Notes: generated by a model not told the origin, from the sequence alone. A stretch of 64,000 nucleotides of DNA from Burkholderiales bacterium (GCA_024235795.1 JACKLR010000003.1:372001-436000), one strand, 5' to 3'. Shown: positions 1 through 9,067, counted from the first letter of the stretch. A program made the numbers and translations.

Positions 1-704
1 TGCACTATCAGATTATCGTTTTCGCCCGCCTCGATGTAGACGCCGTCTTCGCGAATGGTGTGACAAACCGATTGATATTGCTTTTTATCTGTTTTTTCCA
101 GGGTTGCAATCCAGTTAAACCGGTTACAGCCTTCCTCCATGACTAGTTCTACAAACGCATCCCGCGTACCCGATGTCGGCGGGGGGCCCAGCACTTCAAT
201 GGCGACATCCGGTAAATCTGCATTGACATCTTTCCAGGTTTTGTATGGATTCGGAATCAGCTTCTCACTGCCTTGAGGATCAGGTACATTTTTAGCCAAC
301 GCAAGATACAGATCCTTGCGTGAAAATTCTAATTGCGCTGCTTTTTTTGCATTCGCTATGACAATGCCGTCATAGCCGATTTTTACTTCAACAATTTCCG
401 TTACGCCATTTGCCGCACACATTTCGATTTCTGATTGTTTTATTGCACGCGAGGCATCAGTGATATCGGGATGTTTTACTCCGATTCCGTCGCAAAATAG
501 CTTAAAACCACCGCCGGAACCCGTAGATTCAATTTTCGGCGTTTTAAAACGTGTTGTTTTGCCGAATGTTTCAGCAACCACAGTAGCGAAAGGATACACG
601 GTCGACGATCCAACGATGCTGATATAGTCTCGTGCAGCTTGAGCAAATACCTGGCCTGAAACTATCAACAATGCAACAACCAGTAGGATTGCTTTTTTAG
701 TCAT
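1..704 (-). CDS. pstS: Phosphate ABC transporter substrate-binding protein PstS, 3' end missing
   Basis: Periplasmic phosphate-binding protein of the high-affinity PstSCAB importer. The reading frame starts at the ATG complementary to 702-704, behind a good Shine-Dalgarno (GGAGG), and runs off the left edge after about 234 codons. The N-terminus is a signal peptide (MTKKAILLVVALLIVSG..FAQAA). The mature part has family hallmarks: an ISIVGSSTVYPFA phosphate-loop segment, a STGSGGGF segment and a GPPPTSGTRDAFVELV segment. Family members are about 340 residues, so roughly the last third is outside the window, and pstC/A/B may follow there. A Pho-box-like promoter lies 105 nt upstream. The family call is secure. 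Confidence 0.92.
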   Translation of the reverse strand, partial: MTKKAILLVVALLIVSGQVFAQAARDYISIVGSSTVYPFATVVAETFGKTTRFKTPKIESTGSGGGFKLFCDGIGVKHPDITDASRAIKQSEIEMCAANGVTEIVEVKIGYDGIVIANAKKAAQLEFSRKDLYLALAKNVPDPQGSEKLIPNPYKTWKDVNADLPDVAIEVLGPPPTSGTRDAFVELVMEEGCNRFNWIATLEKTDKKQYQSVCHTIREDGVYIEAGENDNLIV

Positions 705-792
705 TTTTCCCTCCGGAAATAAACGTTCAACGCTGTTCAAATGCTGTTCGGACGATTGCAAATCTAATCATTCCAACTTACCGATAAGGGTT

Positions 793-826
793 ATTTTGAC
801 TTTTGGATATTACAAAAATATGACAC
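793..826 (-). promoter_or_regulatory. Pho-box promoter of pstS
   Basis: On the minus strand two 7-mers, GTGTCAT and TTGTAAT, are separated by the 4-nt AT-rich spacer ATTT. They match the PhoB consensus half-site CTGTMAY at 6/7 and 6/7. Exactly 10 nt downstream is CAAAAT, a 4/6 match to a -10 hexamer. This is the arrangement of E. coli PhoB-activated promoters, where the Pho box replaces the -35. The site is read from the sequence, and binding by PhoB is inferred. Confidence 0.7.
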
Positions 827-998
827 TCTCCCTGACTGATTGGTCACATCATCAACCGCATAAAATCGGTTAATCCTATGGAAAAATTTCAACTCGGGAC
901 TAAGGTCAAAATAATGATGAAACTAAGGGGACATTAATCATTTAACGATATACGCTTAACCGCACATTATTTTGGGCTCGCAAACATCTGCATTCAAA

Positions 999-1043
999 TT
1001 GTCACAAAACCATCACATCATTTTCATATTTTATCGATAGAAT
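999..1043 (+). promoter_or_regulatory. Pho-box array with -10, upstream of the pyruvate kinase gene
   Basis: Three 7-mers at an 11-bp period (TTGTCAC, CCATCAC, TTTTCAT; spacers AAAA and ATCA) match CTGTMAY at 6, 5 and 5 of 7. Ten nt after the last one is TAGAAT at 1038-1043, a 5/6 match to the -10. The predicted transcription start falls at about 1050, which is also the first ATG of the next gene. The mRNA may therefore be leaderless. Confidence 0.68.
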
Positions 1044-1049
1044 TTTTTG

Positions 1050-2927
1050 ATGGACATTAAATGTAAAACAACCGATCACAAACTTCATCAACTCTACGAT
1101 GAATTGCACCAACTGATGCAGCATGTTCAAATGCGCGGCTTGGTCCGCATTGAACAATACATCGATATTGATAAAAAAAATCAATTAATCAAAAGTATTG
1201 TCAATTTGGCGCAATATCTTGCGATGCGGGAAATCGATTTACGCCCACTTCAGGAAAAACTGGCGGAAGCTGGCTTGTCTTCTCTTGGCCGTGCGGAACC
1301 GCATGTCTATGCAAATCTGAAGAATGTTATCAATATACTGGGCCGGGCTCTTGGTAAAGCCGTTGCTCTTGACACCAGGATGCCATGTCCGGATTTCAAA
1401 GAAGGGTTTGATATTCTTGACAGTCATGCAAATAATATACTGGGTTCGATACAAAAAGACAGAGTAACCCGCATCATGGTCACTTTGCCCAGCGAAGCGG
1501 CTGCAGACTATGAACTGGTTTATAACCTTATTAAGGAGGGCATGGATATCGCCCGAATTAATTGTGCGCACGAAGATTTATCAACATGGCGTTCAATGGT
1601 AGATAATATTCGCCAGGCTGCCGCAGCACTGGATACTCAATGCCGTATTCTCATGGATTTGGCAGGACACAAGATTCGGACAGGCATGATTTTGAACGAC
1701 CCGCAAGCGCTCTATGTTAAAGTCAAGAAAAATAACAATGATAGCTATCCCAATACTGTCAGTTTCAAAATCATTTCAGATGATGATGGAAAATCAGCGC
1801 CTGTCCTAAAACCTGAGAATGATTTTTTATTCCCGGTACCCAAAGCGGTTTATTCCAATTTGCAAAATGGCGACCGGTTAAGCATTGAGGATGCACGCGG
1901 CAAGCAGCGTCACATTAACATACTGATCCTACCGGAAAATCATCAAATCATAGGGCTTTGTGACAAATCAATTCATCTCGTAACCGGTCTGCAAGTCATA
2001 TGGCAGCGGCTTATCAATACAGTCTATTCGGACCAGCATACATTCAGATTTGTCAATCTTAATTCGATACCTGGAAAAATTCGTCTTCATGCCGGAGATG
2101 ATTTATATTTGCACAAGACACAAACGCCGGGTTTTGTCATAAAAGATCCATCAAACGGTAAACTGACTGTTGCTGCCCATACCACCTGTTCAGTGCCCGG
2201 TGTAATCGATGCGCTTGATTTAGGTGCGCGCGTGTGGATCGATGATGGCAAAATAAGTGCTTATGTCAGCGATAAAACGCCGGACTATGTCTTGCTGCGT
2301 ATCTCAAAAACAGGCCCCAAAGGCGCGAAATTAAAGGCTGACATGGGGCTCAATTTTCCTGACACAACGCTGGACCTGCCAACGTTAACGTCTAAAGATC
2401 AATCCGATCTTGACATTATTTGTGAACATGCCGATATGGTCGGATTTTCATTCGTCGAAACGGCTGATGATATGCGTAAATTAATAGCCGAGCTAACACA
2501 AAGAAATGCCTCCAATATGCCCATCATCGCAAAAATTGAAACCGCTCGCGCTGTAAGAAATCTGCCGGAGATTCTTTTTGCCAGCCTACCCAGCCATCCA
2601 GTCGGTGTAATGATCGCCCGGGGTGATTTAGCGGTTGAACTGGGTAACGTACGCTTGGCTGAAATTCAGGAGGAAATACTCTGGTTGTGTGAAGCGGCGC
2701 ATGTCCCGGTTGTGTGGGCAACACAGGTGCTGGAATCCATTGCCAAACTCGGCATGCGATCAAGACCGGAATTTACCGATGCGGCCATGAGTGTGCGCGC
2801 AGAGTGTGTCATGTTAAATAAAGGCCCTTACATCCTTGATGCAGTCCGTTCACTGAGTGCGGTACTGAAATGCATGCAGGATCATCAACATAAAAAAATC
2901 TCACGTTTACGTGCGTTACATTGGTAA
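1050..2927 (+). CDS. Atypical pyruvate kinase with long N-terminal extension
   Basis: Pyruvate kinase family (phosphoenolpyruvate + ADP to pyruvate + ATP), 625 residues. About 140 N-terminal residues are unrelated to the standard enzyme. The barrel then begins (TRIMVTLPS, ARINCAH, RILMDLAGHKIRTG). An enlarged middle region follows, and then GPKGAKLKADMGLNFP, IAKIETARAVRNL, MIARGDLAVELG and WATQVLESIAKLGMRSR. The chain stops after the barrel, so the C-terminal allosteric domain of classical enzymes is absent. The usual GTDAVML segment reads AECVMLNKG. The start is uncertain: TTG 1047 is in frame one codon upstream, no ribosome-binding site is visible, and a Pho-box promoter places the transcription start at about the ATG. 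Catalytic competence is not proven by sequence. Confidence 0.82.
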   Translation: MDIKCKTTDHKLHQLYDELHQLMQHVQMRGLVRIEQYIDIDKKNQLIKSIVNLAQYLAMREIDLRPLQEKLAEAGLSSLGRAEPHVYANLKNVINILGRALGKAVALDTRMPCPDFKEGFDILDSHANNILGSIQKDRVTRIMVTLPSEAAADYELVYNLIKEGMDIARINCAHEDLSTWRSMVDNIRQAAAALDTQCRILMDLAGHKIRTGMILNDPQALYVKVKKNNNDSYPNTVSFKIISDDDGKSAPVLKPENDFLFPVPKAVYSNLQNGDRLSIEDARGKQRHINILILPENHQIIGLCDKSIHLVTGLQVIWQRLINTVYSDQHTFRFVNLNSIPGKIRLHAGDDLYLHKTQTPGFVIKDPSNGKLTVAAHTTCSVPGVIDALDLGARVWIDDGKISAYVSDKTPDYVLLRISKTGPKGAKLKADMGLNFPDTTLDLPTLTSKDQSDLDIICEHADMVGFSFVETADDMRKLIAELTQRNASNMPIIAKIETARAVRNLPEILFASLPSHPVGVMIARGDLAVELGNVRLAEIQEEILWLCEAAHVPVVWATQVLESIAKLGMRSRPEFTDAAMSVRAECVMLNKGPYILDAVRSLSAVLKCMQDHQHKKISRLRALHW

Positions 2928-3051
2928 ACCTGAATCCGCTTTTTGCGCGCCGTCTTGTGATTTCTAAACATGGTAATAGAAACCACTTTAGAATAAGATT
3001 ACCTGCGTTTATCGAAGGTAAAAAGAGCAGGAAAAATACTGAACTGGATTT

Positions 3052-3091
3052 GACCTGACAGTTGCCACGTCCAACGGGTAACTGTCAGGTC
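3052..3091. terminator. 12-bp perfect inverted repeat between convergent genes
   Basis: GACCTGACAGTT at 3052-3063 pairs with AACTGTCAGGTC at 3080-3091 around a 16-nt loop. It sits between the 3' ends of the pyruvate kinase gene and the convergent phytase-like gene, where a bidirectional terminator would be expected. There is no clear T-run on either side, so intrinsic termination is only a plausible role. Confidence 0.5.
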
Positions 3092-3110
3092 CGGTCTAAA
3101 CGGCTACAGA

Positions 3111-5468
3111 TTAATAGTCGTCATCTTCATCGTCGTCCTCGTCGTCATCGAATTCGTAATCATTGTCGTTATAATCGAAGTCGTGACTATGATGTGACTG
3201 TTTGAACACACCTTTGACGCGTATTAATTGCGTCTCGCCATTGGAGTCGTTGACACCATCATTATCATTTGCAAAGTACATATCTCCTCTCCTGTTAATT
3301 GCAAGGCTTTCAATTTTTTCTAACACCATTCCACCCGTTGCTTTCAGATCAGGCAACAAATCACGCGCCAGCGTTTTACTCACCGTATCAAGGGCTTCAC
3401 CCTCAGCTTTAAAGACAACTTCACGCGCTGAAAATACGTAAACCCGTTTAATACGCGCATCGGTATTGCCCTGATTATCGCGCTCGACAACGGCAAAGCG
3501 GCCATTACCCAGTGCGGTGATTTCTGACAGTCCAACCCAGCCGCCATTGGGTGACTGACGCACCTCCAGCGGATAATACGCAAATGTCCATTCGCCGTTC
3601 GTAGTGTCATACCGTCCGATTCTGACCTTGCCGCCGTCATCGATATTGTTCGGTTCAGGATCGCCAACCCAGGCGCGCTGGAAAGCAACATAGAGTACTT
3701 CATTGCCATTTTCCATAACAGAAGCGACACCTTCAAAACCAAACCGGCGTTGCTTGGCATTAACCGCATCCGGCAATGTAATCGTCTCGATTACCGTTCC
3801 GTCTGCCGCAACATGTACGAGCAGGTTAAGACTGGTAACCGGTCTGCTTGGATCATCTACAGAACCGGCGCCTTCTGAAGCAACCCAGAAAGTACCGTCA
3901 TTACTGGCGCTGACTGCGACGCCTTCAGCGTCCAGATTGACCGTTTGTCCGCCATCTTTAAGGACAATTTCATCAACGATGACGGCAGGCATTTTTTGGA
4001 TGTTCATGACGTAAATGCGGCTTTGCTGATAGAAGCTGTCATGAACGCTATACATTGTTTTGTCGTTTTTGGGATCGATGGCGAAACCTGACAATGCGCC
4101 CCATGGAATCGGTGTGCCATCAACTCTGTTTGCCGAGATTACGGTCGGATAATTCGCGCTTTTTTCTTTCAGTTGATAGATAGTGATTACACTGCGGAAA
4201 TTATCGTCTCGCGAATCATTTTCGCTCGCGGCAACAAACAGATTTCTATCCGGGATGGCTTTGATACCTTCAGGCCCAACACCTGCTGGAAGCGTTTGCA
4301 CGAACTCAAGCCTATTATTTTTCCCTTTTACTTTATATACAAAAACAACGTTTGAACGTTCAGATGCCACAAACAAAAATCGCTTATCGCCAAAGACTGC
4401 AAATTCCACATTCTCGGGTTCGTTGCCTTTATTTTTAGAGCGGTCATCCGGATAATGGCCCAAGCGAACAACTTCATGTTCCAGGGTATTACCGGAGGAA
4501 AAAACCACATTGCCATCGGTATCGAATACGGTAAAACCGCGGCTGCCGCCAAATAGATCGCCTTCATCTGCTGTTGCAAAAAGTTCATTGGAAATCCAGG
4601 ACACACCATCTGGCTCGCGTGAAATAGCAAGCAAACTGTCAGTCAAACTGATCAGCGCAGGATCTTCTTCTTTGGTATCAATTTGGTGCAGGTCAACTGT
4701 GCCGGCAGTGAAATGATTCACAATGTTGCCCGTTGCCAGATCAATCAAAACGATATGATTATTTTCCTGCATCGTAACAACAGCGATATTGTCTGTGTTG
4801 ATATCGACATACTCCGGTTCGGCATCGTCCGGAAATAAACCGGCAATTCCGTCCAGATTGATATTACGGATAGCCCAACCCGAAGGCATACCGATCAAGT
4901 CGATAATTTGCAACAACCCGGATGGCGCTTGAGGCGGTTCACCATTACCCAGATCTTCATCGCGCTCATTTTCTATGACCACAGCGGCATAGCGTTCATC
5001 AGGACTGACTGCAACCGAATCCGGCTGTCCCGCCAATGGATGTGTTGCGACAATAGCCTGTGTTTTGATATCGACAACATGCAGATGTCCGCTCGGCGCA
5101 ACAAAACTGGGGGATGTATTTACTGCAACAAGTGCATAATCACCAACAACGGCAACGGATGTTGGTTCGCCACCCACGTCAATTGCGCCCAGTGCTTTCG
5201 GTTGCGCGGGCTTTCTGATATCGACAAAACCCAGTTTGCCCGTTTCACTGTCGGTATAAACAAGCGTCTTGCCGTCTTTGCTGGCATCGACAATTTCTGC
5301 GACCGTTTCAAGGTTGATGTCGGTATTTAGATAAACGGGGAATGTTGCGATACGATTAAAATAGCGATTATCTGCTTGAGTTGTGAAAGGCTGTAAAACA
5401 TATGTCAGCAAAACAATCGCAGTCAGCGCGTTAACTATGTTTAATGACAAGTCTTTATTCTTCTTCAT
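3111..5468 (-). CDS. Secreted phytase/esterase-like beta-propeller protein with acidic tail
   Basis: A large exported protein (785 residues) with two parts. The N-terminal half is a beta-propeller of the choice-of-anchor I type, with repeats such as VDIRKPAQPKALG and PDERYAAVV. The C-terminal half resembles the esterase-like activity of phytase domain (SGFAIDPKNDKTMYSVHD, LDAEGVAVS, RRGDMYFANDNDG). The start is taken at ATG 5468 because AGGAG lies 6 nt upstream and a signal peptide follows (MKKNKDLSLNIVNALTAIVL). The last 20 residues are almost all Asp/Glu with Tyr, a possible calcium-binding tail. A Pho-box array upstream suggests a role in extracellular phosphate-ester scavenging. The exact substrate is unknown. 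Confidence 0.78.
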   Translation of the reverse strand: MKKNKDLSLNIVNALTAIVLLTYVLQPFTTQADNRYFNRIATFPVYLNTDINLETVAEIVDASKDGKTLVYTDSETGKLGFVDIRKPAQPKALGAIDVGGEPTSVAVVGDYALVAVNTSPSFVAPSGHLHVVDIKTQAIVATHPLAGQPDSVAVSPDERYAAVVIENERDEDLGNGEPPQAPSGLLQIIDLIGMPSGWAIRNINLDGIAGLFPDDAEPEYVDINTDNIAVVTMQENNHIVLIDLATGNIVNHFTAGTVDLHQIDTKEEDPALISLTDSLLAISREPDGVSWISNELFATADEGDLFGGSRGFTVFDTDGNVVFSSGNTLEHEVVRLGHYPDDRSKNKGNEPENVEFAVFGDKRFLFVASERSNVVFVYKVKGKNNRLEFVQTLPAGVGPEGIKAIPDRNLFVAASENDSRDDNFRSVITIYQLKEKSANYPTVISANRVDGTPIPWGALSGFAIDPKNDKTMYSVHDSFYQQSRIYVMNIQKMPAVIVDEIVLKDGGQTVNLDAEGVAVSASNDGTFWVASEGAGSVDDPSRPVTSLNLLVHVAADGTVIETITLPDAVNAKQRRFGFEGVASVMENGNEVLYVAFQRAWVGDPEPNNIDDGGKVRIGRYDTTNGEWTFAYYPLEVRQSPNGGWVGLSEITALGNGRFAVVERDNQGNTDARIKRVYVFSAREVVFKAEGEALDTVSKTLARDLLPDLKATGGMVLEKIESLAINRRGDMYFANDNDGVNDSNGETQLIRVKGVFKQSHHSHDFDYNDNDYEFDDDEDDDEDDDY

Positions 5469-5508
5469 TGTATACTCCTGAAATCCAGTTGGTTGAATCA
5501 TCCGCACG

Positions 5509-5553
5509 ATAGTAAAGCGTGTTTATGTCAATTTCATGAACGCCAGATGAAAT
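5509..5553 (-). promoter_or_regulatory. Pho-box array with -10 for the phytase-like gene
   Basis: Reading the minus strand, the 7-mers ATTTCAT, CGTTCAT and TTGACAT are separated by 4-nt spacers CTGG and GAAA. Each matches CTGTMAY at 5/7. Ten nt after the last is TACTAT, a 4/6 match to a -10. The inferred leader to ATG 5468 is about 35 nt. The geometry equals that of the other Pho-box candidates in the island. Confidence 0.62.
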
Positions 5554-5602
5554 TTGTTTTACATTCCTTTTATAAAAAAACTGGCGGATCAGGAGGAGAT
5601 CC

Positions 5603-5695
5603 GGTTCAGCACGGATTTGCGCATCCGTGTTGAACCAGACATGGCGATGGATAAATGGAGAAATTGGAGAGAGTTCTTTTTTATTCCATTTATCC
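5603..5695. repeat. Two inverted repeats between phytase-like gene and olsF
   Basis: The first hairpin pairs GGTTCAGCACGGAT (5603-5616) with ATCCGTGTTGAACC (5623-5636), 14 bp including one G-U. The second pairs GGATAAATGGA (5649-5659) with TCCATTTATCC (5685-5695), 11 perfect bp. They lie upstream of the phytase-like gene's promoter and downstream of olsF, which is on the same strand. The second stem, or both, could terminate olsF transcription. Role not proven. Confidence 0.45.
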
Positions 5696-5724
5696 GGGGG
5701 AAACCGTTATTAAATTTTTAAAAG

Positions 5725-7482
5725 CTAGGCAGAATTCAGATTGCGCGGCAACAATCCATGGCTCTCGATGTAGCGCTGATATTTCTTTTCCTTAATGGTA
5801 TTGATATGCACCAGAATCAACGCGTCCACACAGTCCGAAAACTTCGGATCGATATTGAATCCCAGGAATTCGCAACCACCGGGCTGACACAACTCTACAT
5901 ACTGTTTATACAGTACCGGCACCTTAACGCCCCAATCATCCAGCTTTTCCTTCAAAACCGAATAAGCCTTCTTATACTCGCTTTCGCTTGCGATTTTTCC
6001 AAATGCTGCAAAATCATCTGTCATGTCAAAACGAAACGGCAGCCTGGGTTCAGATAGTCTTGTGTCAGCGCTAAACAGCGCTGTATAAAATCCGGCAATC
6101 ATCTTCTGTGCAGCATCAGGCCAGGATTTACTCATCGACACCGGGCCCAACAAATACTTGATCTCAGGATGTTGATGCAGGTATGCGCCAATACCGTACC
6201 ACAGGTAATCCAGGCTGCGTTTTCCCTGGTATCTGGGCTGTATGAAACTGCGGCCCAGCTCAATGGCATTCTCAAGGACAGGTCTGAAAGCAGGATCAAA
6301 TTTGAACAAACTGTTTGTATACAACCCTATCTCGCCATATTCACGCAGGATATCGCGAACTTCCCCAATACGGTAGGAGCCGATAATCTCCAGCTCGTCT
6401 TCATCCCATAAAATCAGGTGACGGTAATAACGGTCATAACTGTCGACATCCAGGGCATTGCCCGTGCCTTCCTGTACCTCGCGAAAAGACAACTCCCGCA
6501 ACCGCCCGATTTCGCGCATTACGCTGGAATTGGGAATATAGTCAAACAGATAGATATGTTTGCCATCCTGCGTTTTACCGATCATCAACGACTCCTTGAG
6601 TTCCTTGCGGATGAGTTTGGTTTTGGCTGAATGAACGATATTTTCTACAGGCTTGAACAATTCCTTTTTCTTCTTTTTGCCCAACAGATAAACCTGCTTG
6701 CGCATTAACTTGGCAATCGCTTTTTTCGGTAAATCTATCGCCGCTATGGAATCCCAGGGAATCAGCTTGCCGATTCGAAAACTGATCTCGTGATCTTTTT
6801 GATTGAACATTTCGTTGACCAGCATCATCGTCCCGAGCGGCTTGTATATACTCGACAGGCCATAAAAAAGCGGAGAATTCTTGCCGCCGATATAGACCGG
6901 CAAAATTGGCGCTTTGGTTTTTTTCGCCAATGACAGAAAACCCGGGCTCCACTTGCCGTCTCGAATGCCGGTTGGCCGGATCCGGGACACTTCTCCCGTC
7001 GGAAACATGATAACGGCCTGTTCTGCTTCCAATGCACCAATGATCTGGATTATCTGGTCATGCGCTTTTGCTGTTTTTGGAGAATTATCAACCGAAAGAA
7101 ACAGGTCCTTTAATGGATCGATGCAATCGAGCAGTGTTGTTGCGACTATCCTCACATCCGTTCTGATCTCGGATACCAGCTTGAGCAAAGCCAACCCGTC
7201 CAGCGAGCCCAAGGGGTGATTGGCAACTATTAATACGCGGCCCTGATCGGGGATACGCGACCGGTCTTTACCGGAAACCAGAAAAGTAAAATTGAAATGC
7301 TCTAAAACCGCATCATTAAATTCCAGTCCCACCAGATGCCGGTGCGTTTCGATAAACCGGTTGATTTCGTCCTGATGAAACAGTTTTTTCAAAATGGAAG
7401 AAGCTGTCTTGAATAACGGCCGGTCGGGATTTTCATCTGTGTTCTGAAAGTAATTATTTAACAAGGTATCCACATCGATCAT
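5725..7482 (-). CDS. olsF: Bifunctional ornithine-lipid synthase, OlsF type (acyltransferase + GNAT N-acyltransferase)
   Basis: A 585-residue fusion. The N-terminal half is a PlsC/lysophospholipid-type acyltransferase: VANHPLGSLDG is the catalytic His/Asp block, with five rather than four residues between H and D as in hemolysin-like members, and FPTGEVSRIRP is the later conserved block. The C-terminal half is an OlsB-like GNAT N-acyltransferase (REIGRLRELSFREVQEGTG, DRYYRHLILWDEDELEIIGSYR). In OlsF the C-terminal domain makes lyso-ornithine lipid from ornithine and acyl-ACP, and the N-terminal domain adds the second acyl chain. The start at 7482 is set by GGAGGA 8 nt upstream. The product is a phosphorus-free membrane lipid. 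A two-unit Pho box precedes the gene. Confidence 0.86.
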   Translation of the reverse strand: MIDVDTLLNNYFQNTDENPDRPLFKTASSILKKLFHQDEINRFIETHRHLVGLEFNDAVLEHFNFTFLVSGKDRSRIPDQGRVLIVANHPLGSLDGLALLKLVSEIRTDVRIVATTLLDCIDPLKDLFLSVDNSPKTAKAHDQIIQIIGALEAEQAVIMFPTGEVSRIRPTGIRDGKWSPGFLSLAKKTKAPILPVYIGGKNSPLFYGLSSIYKPLGTMMLVNEMFNQKDHEISFRIGKLIPWDSIAAIDLPKKAIAKLMRKQVYLLGKKKKKELFKPVENIVHSAKTKLIRKELKESLMIGKTQDGKHIYLFDYIPNSSVMREIGRLRELSFREVQEGTGNALDVDSYDRYYRHLILWDEDELEIIGSYRIGEVRDILREYGEIGLYTNSLFKFDPAFRPVLENAIELGRSFIQPRYQGKRSLDYLWYGIGAYLHQHPEIKYLLGPVSMSKSWPDAAQKMIAGFYTALFSADTRLSEPRLPFRFDMTDDFAAFGKIASESEYKKAYSVLKEKLDDWGVKVPVLYKQYVELCQPGGCEFLGFNIDPKFSDCVDALILVHINTIKEKKYQRYIESHGLLPRNLNSA

Positions 7483-7517
7483 TGATCCGTCCTCCGGCAA
7501 GATGATTAACGATCGAT

Positions 7518-7551
7518 ACGATAAATCAATTATGTGACAGGAAAATGACGC
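7518..7551 (-). promoter_or_regulatory. Pho-box promoter of olsF
   Basis: Minus strand: GCGTCAT, spacer TTTC, then CTGTCAC, a perfect 7/7 match to CTGTMAY. Exactly 10 nt later is TATCGT, a 4/6 -10 hexamer. The leader to ATG 7482 is about 30 nt and contains the GGAGGA ribosome-binding site. Confidence 0.68.
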
Positions 7552-7623
7552 ATCACTTAATCTATAAATACCAGTCATGCCGGTTCTTCCGATTATGCGT
7601 AAAAACCGGAGTAGTTGCCGCAA

Positions 7624-8152
7624 TTTAACATTTACGAATCAAACAACGTGATAACATTAAGAACGGAAAGCAAAGGTGGCGATACGGGTTGACGAATGAA
7701 TGGTCTGCCGTCACCCCGCCTTCCATAATCCTGTGCAAGCGGGGTGTACTATGGTGAAGCGCGCTTTAATTCCGTGTCCAATAAGCCTGTCCAGCGCGTT
7801 CTGGAATGATGACCTTATCCTGTTTGTCTGCGCATGCAGGAAGAAAGAAGTATCCACAGAATCTGAAATTTCTGCATTTTCAGCGAATATCGTAAAATCA
7901 GCAGTTTTAAACTGCATCGTCCGCATGATGTGATAAAGGACTGAAATGACGCTTGCCTGGAATGAGATCGGATATCGTGCTATGGTTTTTCAAGGGAATG
8001 AGCACAGGTTCGTCGGAAGATTCCGAAACCAGACTACTCCGGATCGAATTTTTTCACGTTTTCGGCGTTACTTTGCGGCATGGTGACGGTTTGATCAACT
8101 TTGCCGAAAAAAATATTAACCTGAATAAAAACAATAAGACTTAGAGCCCTCT
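7624..8152. other. Intergenic stretch between olsF and the restriction-modification gene; no convincing gene
   Basis: About 530 nt. It contains only short overlapping open frames on both strands (for example 7711-7926 minus and 7953-8144 plus). None has a good ribosome-binding site or a recognisable protein family. It marks the boundary where the phosphate-related genes give way to GC-richer accessory DNA. Confidence 0.4.
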
Positions 8153-9067
8153 ATGATCAGTCAGGACAATTTCATCGCGCTACTGGAATATCTCGACTTC
8201 GCCAAGAACAGATCCATTTACAGCAAAACCATCGGCGCAACTTCCTTAAGCGTCGATCACTCCAAGCAGACCATCCAGTACCCGGAATCCGATGGATTGA
8301 TCGTGAACGAACGCCAAACTTGCAATTTCTTTGCAAATGAGAATTTTGTCGTGTTCGAATGCGTTCACCGCCTGCTGAACAAAGGTTACAAACCGGAACA
8401 CATTGAACTGGAACCGAAATGGAAACTGGGGCACGGTGCCAGCGGTGGCCGGGCGGATATTCTGGTCAAGGACAATTTTGGCAAGCCGCTGCTCATTATC
8501 GAATGCAAGACCACCGGAGTCGAATTCAAAAAAGCCTGGAGTAAAACCCTGCAGGACGGCGACCAACTATTCAGTTACGCCCAGCAGATCAGCGAGACTC
8601 AGTTTCTTTGCCTCTACACTTCGGATTTTGAAAACACCGATCTGAGTTACCAGAGTCATATCATCGCCCACCGCGATAACGATCAGTACCTGGTTGCCAA
8701 TCCGCACTTTAAGCCTTTACGCAGCGTCACCGACGTCAAGGAGCGCTTCGCCGTCTGGCGCGATACCTACAAGCTCGATTTCACCACCAAGGGCATCTTC
8801 GAGGACAATATTCAGCCCTATCAGATCGGCAAAGACAAATATTCCCTGGTCGACCTGCACGCCATTTCCGCCTCGGATCAGCAGAAGAAGTACCACGAGT
8901 TCGCCACCATCTTGCGCCAGCACAACGTGTCCGGCCGGGAAAACGCTTTCGACAAGCTGGGAAATCTCTTTCTCTGCAAACTGGTGGACGAAATCGAGAA
9001 CCCCGACACCCCGACGACCTTAAGTTTTACTGGAAGGGCGTGGCCTATGATAGCCATTTCGACCTGA
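8153..9067 (+). CDS. Nuclease (HsdR_N-like) part of a frameshifted R-M-S protein
   Basis: This reading frame encodes the N-terminal 296 or so residues of a type I/IIG-like restriction-modification protein. A PD-(D/E)xK nuclease core is visible (GRADILVKDN, then LLIIECKTTG). The natural sequence continues through KLVDEIENPD, but an 8-bp tandem duplication at 9000-9015 shifts the frame, so the last 20 or so residues are out of frame. Deleting one repeat copy joins it to the next gene as one open frame of about 1263 residues. The stop TGA overlaps the ATG of the next frame (TGATG). The nuclease may still be made as a separate polypeptide. Confidence 0.8.
   Translation: MISQDNFIALLEYLDFAKNRSIYSKTIGATSLSVDHSKQTIQYPESDGLIVNERQTCNFFANENFVVFECVHRLLNKGYKPEHIELEPKWKLGHGASGGRADILVKDNFGKPLLIIECKTTGVEFKKAWSKTLQDGDQLFSYAQQISETQFLCLYTSDFENTDLSYQSHIIAHRDNDQYLVANPHFKPLRSVTDVKERFAVWRDTYKLDFTTKGIFEDNIQPYQIGKDKYSLVDLHAISASDQQKKYHEFATILRQHNVSGRENAFDKLGNLFLCKLVDEIENPDTPTTLSFTGRAWPMIAIST
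9000..9015 (+). repeat. 8-bp perfect tandem duplication causing a frameshift
   Basis: ACCCCGAC occurs twice in a row (9000-9007 and 9008-9015). With one copy the codons read E-N-P-D-D-L-K-F-Y-W-K-G and join the two halves of the R-M-S protein. With two copies the frame shifts by 8 nt and ends at 9067. Either a recent mutation or a slipped-strand on/off switch would produce this pattern. Confidence 0.9.

Noticed and set aside
7711..8144. Small genes between olsF and the R-M gene
   Set aside because: Open frames on both strands, with no Shine-Dalgarno, no family and no codon bias.
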